DNA of 64,000 nucleotides from Gonium pectorale (lineage: Eukaryota; Chlorophyta; Chlorophyceae; Chlamydomonadales; Volvocaceae), in contig LSYV01000030.1 in the NCBI GenBank assembly GCA_001584585.1, forward strand, positions 535,507 through 599,506. The letters are read 5' to 3'. Below are positions 20,601 through 33,229 of the stretch, piece after piece. Both the position numbers and the translations under genes were made by a program. Under the pieces are notes generated by a model. The model saw only the letters and a program-made list of their open reading frames with translations. It was not told where the DNA came from and did no database searches. The first letter of the stretch is position 1; the number at the start of each line of letters is the position of its first letter.

Positions 20601-23600
20601 CGCATTGCGGCCGCCTCGGCCTGCGCCTTGAGCACCTGGCCGGACAGCTGGTGCTGAGCCAGCGTGGCATCCTGAGGGCAGGCACCGCGGGCGGCGATAT
20701 TGAAGCGGCGGTTGCGGTATCGTGCCGTTGGTTTCGAAGAGGGGTTGCTACAAACCCCCATCTTTCTATTGTAGTACACGTTTACCAGCACCCGTGAAGT
20801 CTGACCTGCCTAGAACGCACCTGCAGCGGTTGGCTGTTCTGCATGGCCGCCAGCTGTTCCCGGGCCGCAGCCAGCTCCACTCGCACTGTGGTCGCCTCCT
20901 CCTGTACGGCGAGCAGCTGCGAGGACAGCAGGGCAACCTGTGGAGAGGGAGCGGGCGGACAAAGGGATAACTGGTTCGGAGCGAAATGGGCTGGGAGAGG
21001 GGCATGCAGGCCAGCCAAACACCTGCTAAACGCCTGCTGTGTTCCAGGCGACGTGCATATACCGGGCTACGTGGAAGTGACCCATGGGACGCTCCACCAT
21101 GAAACGCGCCTGAGACTCCGCCTTCTTCCTCTCCTCCTGCAGCTTCTCCAGGTGGTGGAACATTCGGGCGTTCTCCTGCGTCAACGTCCGGGCCTCCTCG
21201 CCGCTCTTGGACGCCTGCGTGCCAATACGCGGCGAGCACCCCCGGGCACGGATTGCATGCAGGGCAACCGTACGACAGGAACCAGGGAAAGACGGTATGC
21301 CGCCGCTGGCGTGCTGCTGGTCCTCGCGCACCGTTCGATTCATTTTCATGGAGAACCGAACCGAGAGACATGAAACAGAGAGCAGAAAAGAAGGGGGATC
21401 AGCATGAGCGAGCAGTGCTATTGTATGCGATGCACGTGGCCCGGGGACGCCAGCGGGCGCACCTGCTCTATGACTGCCTGCCGCGACGCGATGGCGCTGT
21501 TGAGGGCGGCCTCCTGCTCGCGCAGCTGACGCTTCATTGCCTCCATCGTCTCGTCCCTGGTGGCAAGCTGCGACTCAAGCTCGGACACACGCGCAGCCTG
21601 AAGGGCGAACAAAGCCAGTGGCATTAGAAGTAACGGGAGGAAGTAGGCAGCTATGGCGACAGAGGAGAGGGTCGAGACCGGTAGGGAGGCCAACATAGCA
21701 GTGTGCCGTACACCCGCACCCTTGGCATTGCCGGATGACATTGAACCTCAGCATTCGGAGATCGAACGCCGCCGTGAGGGCATTCGTGCTGTGTGACCCA
21801 CCAGTTCCTCCTTGGCCTCACGCTCCAGAGAAAGCTTGCCCTCCAGCGCTACTGAGCGCGCGGCCGCGGTGCGGGCCACCTCTAACTGCTGAGTTAGCGA
21901 ACGGAACTGCGGGCGGCAGAGCGACGTGCATACTCAACGCCTTGCAAACATCGCAATAAAAGACAGTGTCCTGACGAACACAGGCACATAGAGCTGTCCG
22001 TAAATGCTTTGCTGATGTGACCAATACATGGAGTGGATCGTCTCATGAAAGGCAAAGGAATTCACTGCATGTAACACACCTGCGAGCGCATGTGCTCAGC
22101 ATCCTCTCGTGCCTCTTGCGCCTCAAACATGCGATCCACAAGGGTGTCCTGCTGCTGCTTGGCTGCCTCCAGCTGCTGCTGCCGAGCCTGTGGGCATGGG
22201 GCTTAGCTTGAGCGTCCCGAAACAGCGCGGAGGCAGCAAAGCAGGGAGAGCTCAAACCGGCGGATGCAGCCGGCCTCACCTCCAGCGACAGCTCAGCCGC
22301 GTTGAGCTGCCGCACAGCCCGGTTCCGCTCGTCCTGTGACTGCTGCAGCTGCAGCTTGAGCCGTGTTGTCTCTTCCCGCTCCCGCTCCAGGTGCTCCTGT
22401 GGGTACACAGCGTGGCAAGTAAGGGTGCCGAACAGCACAGAAACCAAGATATGATGAGCGCCGGATCGAACTGCGCGTTACAGACGGTTTGCAGGCAAGG
22501 ATGGAATAGCATCAGGCAAGCGCCAGCGCACCTACACACAGCAGCCCCCGACCCCACCTGAAGCGCCTCCGCCCGATGCCGCTGGAAGTTCAGCTCCTTG
22601 GACGTCCGCTCCACGGTGTCCGCCTGCTCCATAGCAAACTTCCTTCGCTCAGCAGCAACCTGCGGCGCCGCATTCAAAAGGATACGAGGAGCGGTGAGCA
22701 ATTGCACTTCCGGAATGAGGGGAGCAGTAACGACGTTGGCGACATCGTACAGCAGTCAGTCAGAACAGAACACTACTTCAGTACACCATGCGGAACACAT
22801 CAGTTACACAGACGCTGCTGTAGGAAGCACCGACACTCTTCCCGACCCGGAGCCGTCTCCTGCGCACCTGCTCCTGCGCCTTCTGCACATCCTCGCGCTG
22901 TTTCCGCGCCATGTCGGTCTGCTCCGCCAGCTGCCGCCGCAACGCCTCCAGCAGGGAGTCAACGTCCGTGGCGCCTCCAGAGACGGCCGCAGCGCCTGAA
23001 CGGAGGACGCTCCCGCGACTTCCGCTGCCATCAGGTGGGCAACCGAGCGCCGAGGACGTCGCGTGGGACAGATCCAGTAGCTCCTACAGTTACGAAATAA
23101 TCGCAGTCAGCATCTCATCGGGAGACTTAATGCTCGAAAGCAAAACGCACACAGCCGTGATGAAGGCGGGGTAAACTACCGGGTGAAGCGCTTGCACAGC
23201 GCTTCACAGCGGCGTAGATTCGTACAGGGCGTAACCACGCATGGCAGCGCAGCGCACACCTGGAGAGTGCGCTCCAGACTCTTGCGCAGGTGGTCACCCG
23301 CAGCCGCCTGAGGGTTGCTTGGTCAGGACGGGGAACGCAGGGACCAGGGCTGGAAAGCAAGCATTCTCGGTGAGGGTAGGACAGGCGCGTGCGAGCAGAA
23401 AGGCGGGCACCATGCGGGCGACGGTCAACGTGCATACACCAACAGTAGTGTGATGCGGTATTGTCTACCAAGTCAGTTTGCCGTCAGCCTCTCTCGCAGA
23501 GGATACAGAGATGCCCGTTTGCGGCCGCACCTGGTCGTTGGCGGTTGCAGTGATCTGGGCCAGCTGGCGGCGCGTGGCCTCCTCGCTGGACCGAGCCTCC

Positions 23601-26600
23601 TGCGGAAGGAACGCAAGCGGGAACCAAACATCACACCAAAAGACAACTGAGCCAAGCGACGACCGAGCAACCATCAAGACAATTTGGGGACTACAGGGTC
23701 AAGTTCATCTGGCAAAGTGCAACCGGTGAGATGGCCGTATGCCAACCTGCAGTTGCGCCCGGACGTCCCGCAGTTGCGCGGCCGTGTTGGCGGCTTCGTC
23801 TGAAGCCTGCGCATCGCAGATGAGGATCGGGGTTAGAGCGTGACGGCTTGGTGCAGGCCTGGAAAGAAGGATCCGCTGGGACAACCCGTGACGAGCTGCT
23901 GTAGGCCCCACACCGTGAGCAGCCCGGGGGAGCTGGCTTTTGGCACATTAGGCCACTGTCTATTGCCAGGGCTCACCTGTTGCACCTGCTTCTTAAGCCG
24001 CTGGCAGCCACTGCAGCCCTCCCGCATGAGCCGCTCATGCACAGCCTCAAGCTCCTGCACGACCGGGGGGGCAGGAACCGCGGCGGTCAGAGTATGATCC
24101 GCCCTGCAAGGTATGGCGGAGGGGCCTTCCTCGCCTTGCGCACAGTCAGGCCCGCATGGTGTGACCTGGCTGTGCCAGTCCGGCCGGAGCGTTCCGGCTT
24201 ACCTCCAACCGCTGGCGTGTAGCAAGGTGCTGAGTCATCAGCCGGTCGTGCTGCTCCTGCCAGTCATTGGCCTGCTGCCGCGCGTGCGACGCGGCCACGG
24301 CAGCCTCTGCAAGCACTTGCTTCCTGCAGTGCGCGCAGTCAAACCTCTGGCATTGATCGTCACCCGACTTATCCTGCAGCAACTTCCGCTGCTAGCTTCC
24401 TTGCGAACACCAACCGCGCGCTTCCCCGCAAGATGCATCCAGTGTGTGCGGCTTCCAAGTGCCCTTGCTCTCGGTACAAATGACTCACTTGCGCTCTCGC
24501 TCCTTTGTGCGCTGCTGCTGCAGCAGAGCGGTGTTTATGCCTACAGGCTCCGGCGCTGAGATCTGGCCGTTCGCTGGGGTCGCACCACGTGGCGCGTGCG
24601 CAGGTGCGTTAGCCGCCTCCCTGTGGCCCACGGCGGTCGCCCCGGTATTTGCGGCATGGGCCGGTGCGGCTACCCTTAATGCGTCTCCTCCCGCCGGGGC
24701 CGAAGATGTCGTGCCGTTTTCCGCCCATGCGGTCCGGGCGCGAGCAGAGGGCAACGGGGCTCCATAAGGGTCGGTACCACTGGCAACGCCACGATCAAGG
24801 AGGCTCGGTCCATGGCCGTTCGCCTGCCGTGCCGCCCTTGACTGCTCAACAGCTGTGGCGCCGTTGGAGGGAAAGCCCCCACCACCGCTGCCGGCCGGTG
24901 CACTCAGGCCCGAGCTCCCGCTGGAGCCCTCCGTCTCCAGCGCCGCGAATCCCCGCGCGATGGTATCGGTCGCGCGTCGCAGGTCAGACAACCGGGGCTC
25001 CAGCTGTGCATGCAGGGTCGCAGGCACGGAGCCTGTCGTGGGGATGCCCCCGCCGCTGGGCCGCTCACGCAAGGCGCCTGCCCTCGCGGCGGCTGCCGCA
25101 ACGTCAGCAGCTGAGAGCTCAATACGTGCCGAGCGTCGCTCATGTAGCTGCGGTTGCTCCTGTTTTGCAGCTTGTGAAAGGTGATGTTGCGCGTGGAGCG
25201 CGCCAGAAGGTCGGTACGCACCACCGGGCCCCGGAGGATACCCATCATGTGTCGAGTGAAGGCTTGACGCGTGTGGGTTGGAAAGCGAGGAGGTACCCTG
25301 CGCTGGGCCGTGTGTCGGTGCGGCCGCTGCTGCCGCCGGGGCGGGCGCGCTGCTGGAGGATCGGTGCGTCACGGGGGAGCGAGGTGGCGTCACAGCCTCT
25401 GATAGGCTTGCGAAGAAAGGCTGGAGCATACCACCGCCACCGTAGCGATGGTTAGCGACGCCAGCGGCTGCAGCAAGCAGGTCGCTGGCTGTGTGCGGGA
25501 CGGTGACGCCGCCCACCCTGCTTGGCACCGGTGCTCCCGCTGCGGTATTTGGAGCTGGCGCCCCCGCCGGGCGCGCTGATGCGGCAGCAGCGCGGCCGTT
25601 GACGACGCCATCGCTGGCAGGTGCGCCTCCTGTCGCGGTTCCCGCCGCACCCCGTATGTCAGCCTGGAGATTCTGGAGCAATCGATCCGCCGCCATGATA
25701 TCCTCGCTAGTACGGCGCCGATTCTGCAGAATCATGCTAGCCGCCAGGTCAGCGCCGATCGTGCCAGCGTTATACAGGTTGCTGGTGCCACCACCCGCAG
25801 CGGCGGCGCCCGCGCTTGGGACAGGAGCAGCTCTGTCCGGGAAGGCCGAGGAGCCAGTGGCCGTGCTGGAGGCATGGCCTAGCGCAGCCGCCGCTGCAGC
25901 AGAATACCCTGCCATCGCCGCCGGCGGAAGAGGGCGCTGATCCCGGCTGCCTTGTGCCGTGTCCTGGCCGCTGCCCTGCAACTCACACGGGCACACGTAC
26001 GGGTACTGACTACTGCACAGTGGCAAGGATGCAAGCTATGCATGCGTGCTACATGCTTGTTAAAACAGCGAAGCTTGTAACAAGGTCAAGGAAACGGTTC
26101 TAGGGCAGGATACCCCAGCGGTCAGGCCCCCACCTCTGCTTGGCTCGCGCTAAAACACGTCGTCCCACATGGGCAATTACACATCGCAGGCAGTACACGC
26201 TTGCATTCAATCTCCCAGTCCGCACCTGCATAAGCCCAGCCGTGACGTCCGCAAGCAACGCCCGGTAGTTCACCTCGCCATCCCGCCCTCTGCCTCGTTC
26301 GCTGCCCACTTGGGGGTGTCGCCTCCCGGTGGAAGCGTCTCTACGCGACGAGTGGGGCGACGCTGCCGGCCGCGAGACACCAGGAACAGGGCGGGGACAG
26401 GTGAATCACATTCACGGGATGGAGTATCGCACGCAGAGGAGCGAGGGCACCTAGAAGGTGCTCATTGCTGGTCCGACTGACACTAAAGATTGAGTATCCG
26501 TGGCTGTCCAAAAGTAACCAATACTTCATTTTCTCGGAGCATGGAACAGGTAGGCGTCGGCACCCCCGCAGGTATGCCGCACCTTTCCGCGGCGTGAGCC

Positions 26601-27016
26601 GATCGCCTAGCATCTCCAGCTTGCTCGTCAAGGAGGCAACACCGCCCAAGATTGAACGGGTGACGTTCTTTCCACCCCCCGCGCTACCATTGGCACCACC
26701 GCTGCTGCCAAAAACCCCAGGCGTCCGCCCCCGCTGGGCTCCGCCGAGGCTGCTGCCACAACCCCGGCCGTCCGCCACGCCGTGGCCGCCAGTAACGCTG
26801 GCGCCGACGCCAAGGGCCCCGAGGATGGTGCTAGCCGTGGCGGCGCCTTCCATGCCGCTGGGAACGCCGCCCGCCGACCCCTGCGGGGCCCTGAACCGCT
26901 GTGGCTGGTCGTGGAGTAGGGCGCCGCTTATGTCTGTAATCTCGCGTCCCTTATCTGTGAGCTGCTGTACCACGCGACTCAGCTCCTTCACACGGACACG
27001 GTCAACGCTCACACTC
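17624..27016 (-). CDS. Long coiled-coil protein, ~25 exons (5' end unresolved)
   Basis: Minus-strand exons that join in phase, in coding order: 27016-26564, 26289-26226, 25975-24489, 24323-24203, 24054-23977, 23806-23747, 23599-23531, 23307-23260, 23083-22868, 22659-22558, 22396-22280, 22187-22080, 21906-21802, 21597-21463, 21214-21098, 20937-20821, 20671-20477, 20291-20175, 19980-19795, 19625-19500, 19302-19141, 18799-18722, 18459-18322, 18070-17948, 17734-17624. This gives about 1,540 residues plus an unseen N-terminus. The first ~650 residues are Ala/Gly/Ser/Pro-rich and disordered, with a short segment (RDGEVNYRALLADVTAGL) like the second half of an EF-hand. The rest is almost continuous heptad coiled coil broken by a GCSGC motif, ending LRGILRMYSLPF. 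The pattern suits centrosomal, ciliary or Golgi scaffold proteins, but I cannot name a family. The first two exons are the least certain. Confidence 0.82.
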
Positions 27017-28933
27017 CTGGACCGAGGGAAATGCGCGAACAACCACTGCTGTGGGCATAACGCCAGGGTTTAGGAATGCGATGCGCAAGGTACACGCTGT
27101 GTGGGGCGCGGTGGGGCGCGGTGGGACACGGGTGCCGCGCATTGCGCTGCGCTTGCCCCAACTCCCGCGCGCCGCCCAAACGGCACGGGTGAGCCCCGCC
27201 CCCCAACTTGCCCTACACTACGCTGCCCTTTCATCGTAGCGGGAATCATGGTGATGCTCACAATCAAAACGTAACCCCGTGCCCTTACCTGGCGCGGGGA
27301 CTCCTGTCCGGTGTATGTGCTTCCTCTCGGACCGCATCGCCGACCCGGAGTTGCCGCCCGGAGGAGACAGACCGCTGTGCAACGGCCCCCAGGCCGCTTC
27401 CCCTCAAGACTACGTGGCAGAAGCGCAGGAAGGCCGAAAACCCATTAATGCAGCGGTCGGGTGGCATGTATGCTACAGTCCTCGCCCGGTTGCGACGGAA
27501 ACCATCCCGGCAAGCGCTTCCTCTGCATTACTTACTTTCCTCGACTCGTCCCAGCGCACTCCACTCAGCCTCCCGCTGTGCTGCAGCCCTCAAGCTGTCG
27601 GCCATGTCGGGTTACAGCTATCGCTGTTTGCCTCCAATAATCATAATGAGTTTTTTGTCCCAAGCTGCAAACTGAGTCATGTGCAGTCGCGAGTCAGCGG
27701 TCAAAGCTCAGGCAGACAGAGTCCTAGTGTATTTCAGCTCCTAGACATACAAAAAAGGCTTGAAGTTGTCCTTTCGCGCAGCTCAAGCTTAGTAGCGGGA
27801 GGTCGTGTCAACGCGACAACGGGAAAAGGAAAATCTGGGTCACACGGTATCCAGACGGTAGGCAAGGGCTGATGTATGGGGTACTCTACCAGTTATGTGA
27901 GAAGTGCATGAGTCCTCACAACGCCCTTGGGTTCACCGTACGCCGTACAGCACGCCGACTTTGGTGACGGTCTTCCAAGCATGGATTGGATTTTCTTTTC
28001 TTGTTGTTTCTTTTGCTTTAGCGGTCTTTGAGCCTTCTGGCTCGTACGACCCTACAAGCCAAGCTTGTAACCATCCATCCATCCATCCATCCATCCAAGC
28101 ATGGAATACATATCAATGTGGGTGACTGAGTGGCTTAGGGAGAGAATGCTGGATTGCTGGGGCTGGAACTTGCCGTGCGGAACATGACGCGCCGCTTATC
28201 GGGGCACGGCTCCATGACACGACCGGAGGATTGGCGTGTGCAAATCCTTCAGTTTCCCAAGAACGATTAACATACGAATCACATATGTACACATGTTCGC
28301 AAAGAAAACGGGCGGGTTCGCGAGGCGGGCATCGAAACCCGTAGTTCACCGAGGCCAAAAGCATGATCCTGGCATATCAAGGTCGCATGCGTTCGCAGCA
28401 GGCCAACCCAGTTCCCCTGTGACGACTTCAGGCTGGTGCCAGGCCCTTACCGGCGAGGCCAGCAAGCCAATACTTGCGCCCACACCCGGCGGGCTCGTGT
28501 GCCCAAGTGCAAGACCATTCCTCCATATAATTGCCTTACCCAGGTCCCAAACCACAGATACAATCATCATCCCAGCGTTTCGCGGGCGAAACTGTTACGC
28601 CTCAGACCGCGAGCACATCCAGCCCCACGAGTCCAAGTATACGAACATGATCGCCGGCTGTGCAGCCAGCGCCGGCGCCAGAAGACCGCGGATGAGCCTC
28701 TCAAGCACTCGCGCCACCTGTCCGCACGAGTCCGCTCATGTACTGCCCACCTCCAGTCCGGCGCGCGCATCCATGAAGCACTGACCGACCTATCAATGCC
28801 GCTGCAATGAGACAGCAGCTACAGCCGAGCGCTCCATCACCGCCCGGGCCCCACAGCTTGCTCTTTGCAGCCCGGCATCCATGACGAAGGCTTGCACGCT
28901 ACGAAACCCTGCGGGGGCTACAAAGAGATCGCT
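27017..28933. other. Spacer, no gene seen
   Basis: Between the 5' end of the coiled-coil gene and the 3' end of the CFAP97 gene, both on the minus strand. It should contain the missing first exon(s) and promoter of the coiled-coil gene, but no convincing start exon was found. It contains a CATC microsatellite. Confidence 0.45.
28071..28096. repeat. (CATC)n microsatellite
   Basis: About six and a half tandem copies of CATC in the spacer between two genes. Confidence 0.95.
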
Positions 28934-31560
28934 CTAATCATCCTCGTATTCCTCCTCATACTCCTCCTCCGCCGGCTCGTCGTCATCGTCCTTCTTGGCG
29001 GGGGCCGGGGCCGGCTTCGCGTCCTCGTCATCGGCGTAGTCGTCTTCCTCCTCCGGCTCAGCGGCCTTGACGGCTGACTCTGGCCGGCTCGACTTAACGG
29101 CTGACTCCGGCCGGCTGGCTGCCGACTTGGATGCGATCGATTCGCGGGACTTGACGGACGCGTTCCGCTCTCCGCCGTACACCGCCTCTAGGGAGCCGTC
29201 GCGTGCAGCGCTGGCGCTGCTGCTCGGCTTCGAAGGCGCCGCCGCCGCCGGAGATCTGCTGTTGTTGCTCGAGGACCGGGCCGCTGGCGGCACCGCCGCA
29301 GCAGGCGGCGGCGGCGATGTGGCCGTGTAGGCGGCGGGCTGCTTAGCTGCGGCGGGAGGGGAGGCAGTTTTGGGCGCAGCGGCCGGGCTGCCGCTGCCGG
29401 CGGCCCCTGGGCTGGCCCGGAATTTGCGCGCGTTATCGCCGTATGCCTGCGTCTTGGCGAAGTCCTTGTTGAGGGCCTCCCGGTTCAGGTCCTTTGAGGG
29501 CTTGACGGCCTGGCGGAGCGCAGAAAGCAAAGGGGTTGGCGGAGGCAGAGCCAAGAAGCCCTCCAAACACCTTTCACAAGGCAAAATCCATGTTCTCAGC
29601 ATCATTTGATTCACCTCCTTTCCTGCCAGTGCCTTCCCATGCCCCAAGTCTCTTCTGACCAACGCCAAATCGAATGTCCGAGGATCGCAAATCGCACGAC
29701 AGCCCCTATTTCATCCAATGTGCTGCCCTAGTGCCTGTTGCACCATAGCAGCCGAGCTTCAGCTCAGCCCTGGTCCCGTACCTGCAGCTGCCAAACCCAT
29801 GTGACAACAGGCCCTCGCAACTGCTTCATGAACTGAAGTCCTGGAGACACCGTCCTCTGTCAACGCACCTGCAGCCGCTTGTACAGCGCCAGATTCTCCT
29901 GTGCGATCTTATCCTCCTTGCGGTGCCGGTTAACGGCCGCCGGCGCCACGTTGGCGGGGGCCAGCTTCCCAACTGCCGCCGTTGTGCCCACCGAGAGCGC
30001 GTTGGTGTATTGAGGGTTGGGCGGCGCCTTCGAGATCTCGACCAGCCGGGTACATAGCTTCATATTGTCTGAACCAATCTTCTTCACCTCGTAGCTGCTA
30101 TGGCTGTAATCCGGCTTAGTGGTGGGCGCCGCGCGGCTTGTGTTGGGGGGTCCCGTAAACGTGAGCTTGACCTTCTCGCCGCTTGGCCCCACGGCAACGG
30201 GCACCGGCTTGCGCGGCGGTGACGGGCAGGCGGCCGCGCGCGGCACGGCTGGCCGGGGTGGCGGCGGCGCCGGGGGCGGCGGGGCCGGCTTGGGAGGCGC
30301 GGGCTGCAGGTAACCGAGAGAGGTTGGCGGGCGGGGAAGCGACCCATGGCGGCCGTCAGAGTGCAAGTACGCGGAAAGGGGTAACCATGAGCGCTACAAA
30401 CGCCTATCAGGCCGCAAGCGGACTCTCATCTCTGGGCGTACTGCTCACATTGGGTACCGCTTTATCGGGGTATAAGTTGTGGACGCGACCATGATGCTTG
30501 GGCCTCAAGAGGAACATGCTGATACTGCTGATCCATAGTGCAAGGTCAGCTTATACGTATGAGGAGGAATACGTGCTTATTCCACACAGCAGTCACAGCC
30601 TGTAAAGCAAAGTTCCCGGACGTAGCATTTCAGGGATCACCTTTGCTACGCGCGGCACAGCCGGCTTTGGTGGAGGAGGCGCAGGCGCGGCAGCGGCCGG
30701 TTTCGCCGGTGCCGGCTTCGGTGCCGGCTTGACAGGCACCGCTTTTGCGGGCGCGGGCTTGGCCGCTGCTGCTGGTGCGGGCTTTGCAGGCGCCGCCGGC
30801 TTGGGGGCTGAGGCGGCCGACCCCGGCTTTGACACTGAGGCAGCCGAGCCAGGCTTTGATGCGGGCGCGGGCTTGGCACTGCTGCTGGATGCTCTAGATG
30901 CTACGCTGCCGGACTTCGCCAGAGCTGCTGCCGCTACGACTGGCTTAGCCGAGCTGTCATCTTCGTCGTCCAGCGGCTCATCCACAGCTCTCGACTCATC
31001 TGGCTCGTCCTCCTGTGGGACAAGTTGAGCAGGAACGGTTTTGGTACACTAGGGTACCGTAGCAGAGGCGTGTCGTGTGCAGGATGTGCGCCGCGAGGCG
31101 CCAATGGCATACCGCCTGGACAGGCACGCGGCAGACCTCCAAAACCCCAGCCACCTGGTCGTCCGGCATCCGGGACACGCCCCCCGTGGGCTCGAAGTCC
31201 TCCGCATATGACGGCTCCGGTTCGGGTTCCGGTGCCTGCTGCTTCCTCGCTGGCGCCGCCTCCTCTTCCTCCTCTTCCTCCTGCTCTGGCTCCGGCTCTT
31301 CGTCTTTGTACTCATCGTCCTCTGCGTCTTCCGCGTAGCTAGGGTCCGCGTTCACCGGCTGCGACAGTCATCAACGTCAGCGTGCATGTTTCACAATGAG
31401 CTTGCGGGGCCGCGAAGCCTGTACGCACCTCCTCCTCATCCTCCTGCTCCTCCTCCTCGTCGGCAGCAGCGTTCTCCGCGTCGTATTCCTCGTCATCATC
31501 ATCAGGAGCAGCTATTACATGTGACTCCTCCCCACCGACATCGTCTTCAACGTCCGACAT
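28934..31560 (-). CDS. CFAP97: CFAP97/hemingway-domain ciliary protein
   Basis: Five exons in coding order: 31560-31429, 31358-31155, 31012-30641, 30303-29869, 29509-28934. All introns are phase 0; the protein is 572 aa. Residues about 310-420 match the CFAP97/KIAA1430 (hemingway) domain: KKIGSDNMKLCTRL, a spacer, then EDKIAQENLALYKRLQ running across an intron into AVKPSKDLNREALNKDF and an Arg/Lys-rich end. Family members are found in cilia and flagella, and Drosophila hemingway is needed for motile cilia and sperm tails. The domain is flanked by unusual low-complexity sequence: a Glu/Asp-rich N-terminus (residues 1-110), a Lys/Pro/Ala-rich middle, a Ser/Ala-rich linker with SRPESAVK repeats, and a Glu/Asp tail ending EEYEDD. 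The start ATG at 31560 is the only one that fits. A ciliary role is inferred from the family. Confidence 0.87.
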
Positions 31561-33229
31561 AGTTGCGAGGTGCTACGTGCCGAGCAAGTGCGCTTCTTTG
31601 CAGCGATCTTCTTATTTAACTAATTCAATAATGAACCTGTGTATCAGAAACAGTTGTAAAGGCCGCAAAACGAGGGACCAGCTACGCGGCTCTCTAAGAC
31701 GTCGTACGCTCGTCCTACGCGTGGTTTGCTGCCTTAGCTGGCTCAACTAGACTTGCAATGTGCAGTCCAGCAGATTTGCTAATAATGGTAGCTGGTGCGG
31801 GCGTGCCGCACCCCATTCATGCGTGCTGCATGGAGTACCCCAGGCATCATGCCACGACCAAACCCACTCCCCCAACCCTCCCTTCAAATAGCAGTATGTA
31901 TGCAACCTATACGGATTGCACCTAAATCACCATGGCCCACGGCGTTGGGCCAAGCTCCTCCACACACGATATGCACGGCAACGTCTTCACAAAAGGCTAA
32001 CGCCAAAGCCTGGTGTTCGATGTCCGCGCGCAAAGCTATACTTGTCAGCACTCCGTGCCATGACAGCATTTGAAACCATGCATCCTTCCTGCTCGTCAGG
32101 CCATAGGCACGCATAAAGATGACGTCAGCCCACGCGGTGATCCGGCTCAACTCGTTCATGCACGCCGCGGTTCGCTGCATGCGGCACCGGGCGCGCTTCT
32201 AGTTCGCTTCATGCTACCTCACTTGCCCGACATCACATGAGGAACGACCTACAGCGGGAGGCTCAAGAAGAAAAGAAAACAGAGACGCAAACGCACCCTC
32301 TCCCAACATGCAGACCTGAAGGTCCGACGTTGCCAGTACAAGGGCATGGCGGGCGAAGGAGACACGAAAAACGGGCAAGGCAACCGCCGCATCACTCCCG
32401 TCGTCCTGTCCTGAATTGGTCGTCGACCTGCTGTGACGTCTGTCATTTTAACGGACACGTTTCTCTATCATAAGCAGCACGCCGCTGCTGTCTGGCCAAC
32501 GCGTACGCCACACCGCCCCGCTAAGTTCAGCTTAGCTCTGCATGTGGCATTGCCGCATCGTATTGCCGGCAGCAGGCGCCCCAGCCGCTCCGTCAACCAC
32601 GTTGCCACCTGCTGCTGGCCCAGCTCCTGTTGCACCGTCGCCGCTGCAGCTTTCCCGTCATCGTTCCACCTTCACCGCCTGCTGCTGCTGCTGAGCAGCT
32701 GCTGCAGCCCCTGCTGCCGACGACGCGCTGAGCAGCGTCACTACCAGCTCGCCGTACGCAACGGCCGCATGGCAACGGCCATATGGCAAACCAGACAGGC
32801 CGTACTTGTCATACGGCGGCTTCACAATCTCGAGCCTGTGGCGAGAGCCGTGGTAGGACCATTGGACCCGCAAGCCGCAGAAGAAGGCCGGGCTTCGGGT
32901 ATCGCGCAGCAGGTCATGCAAGCCACACCGGACCTTTCACCGCCCTGGTGCCATGCCATGCTGCCGCGGCTCTCTGCCAGGGCCTGTCGTGCTGAGGCCC
33001 AGGCTGCTTCCGTTCCCGCTGCGTGCGCCCGCTCCGGCCAGACAGCCCGTCGATGCGCGTCCCGGCCGACACGTCATTCCTCACCCGCCCTTCCCTCCAC
33101 CCGCCTGTCCCACGCAACCATCACCGTTGCACATCGCCTTCAAAAAGTCCCGACCTCCCGAGCCGCCGGCTAACCCTCTTGAACACCCGCCCCAAAAAGA
33201 GCTTCCCATACGTGGTGAACCCCAGGGAC
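31561..33229. other. Spacer: CFAP97 promoter and MED20 3' flank
   Basis: Both flanking genes are on the minus strand, so this stretch holds the upstream region of CFAP97 and the downstream region of MED20. The part just above the CFAP97 ATG (about 31600-31640) is unusually AT-rich for the window. No coding exon or RNA gene was recognised. Confidence 0.45.
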
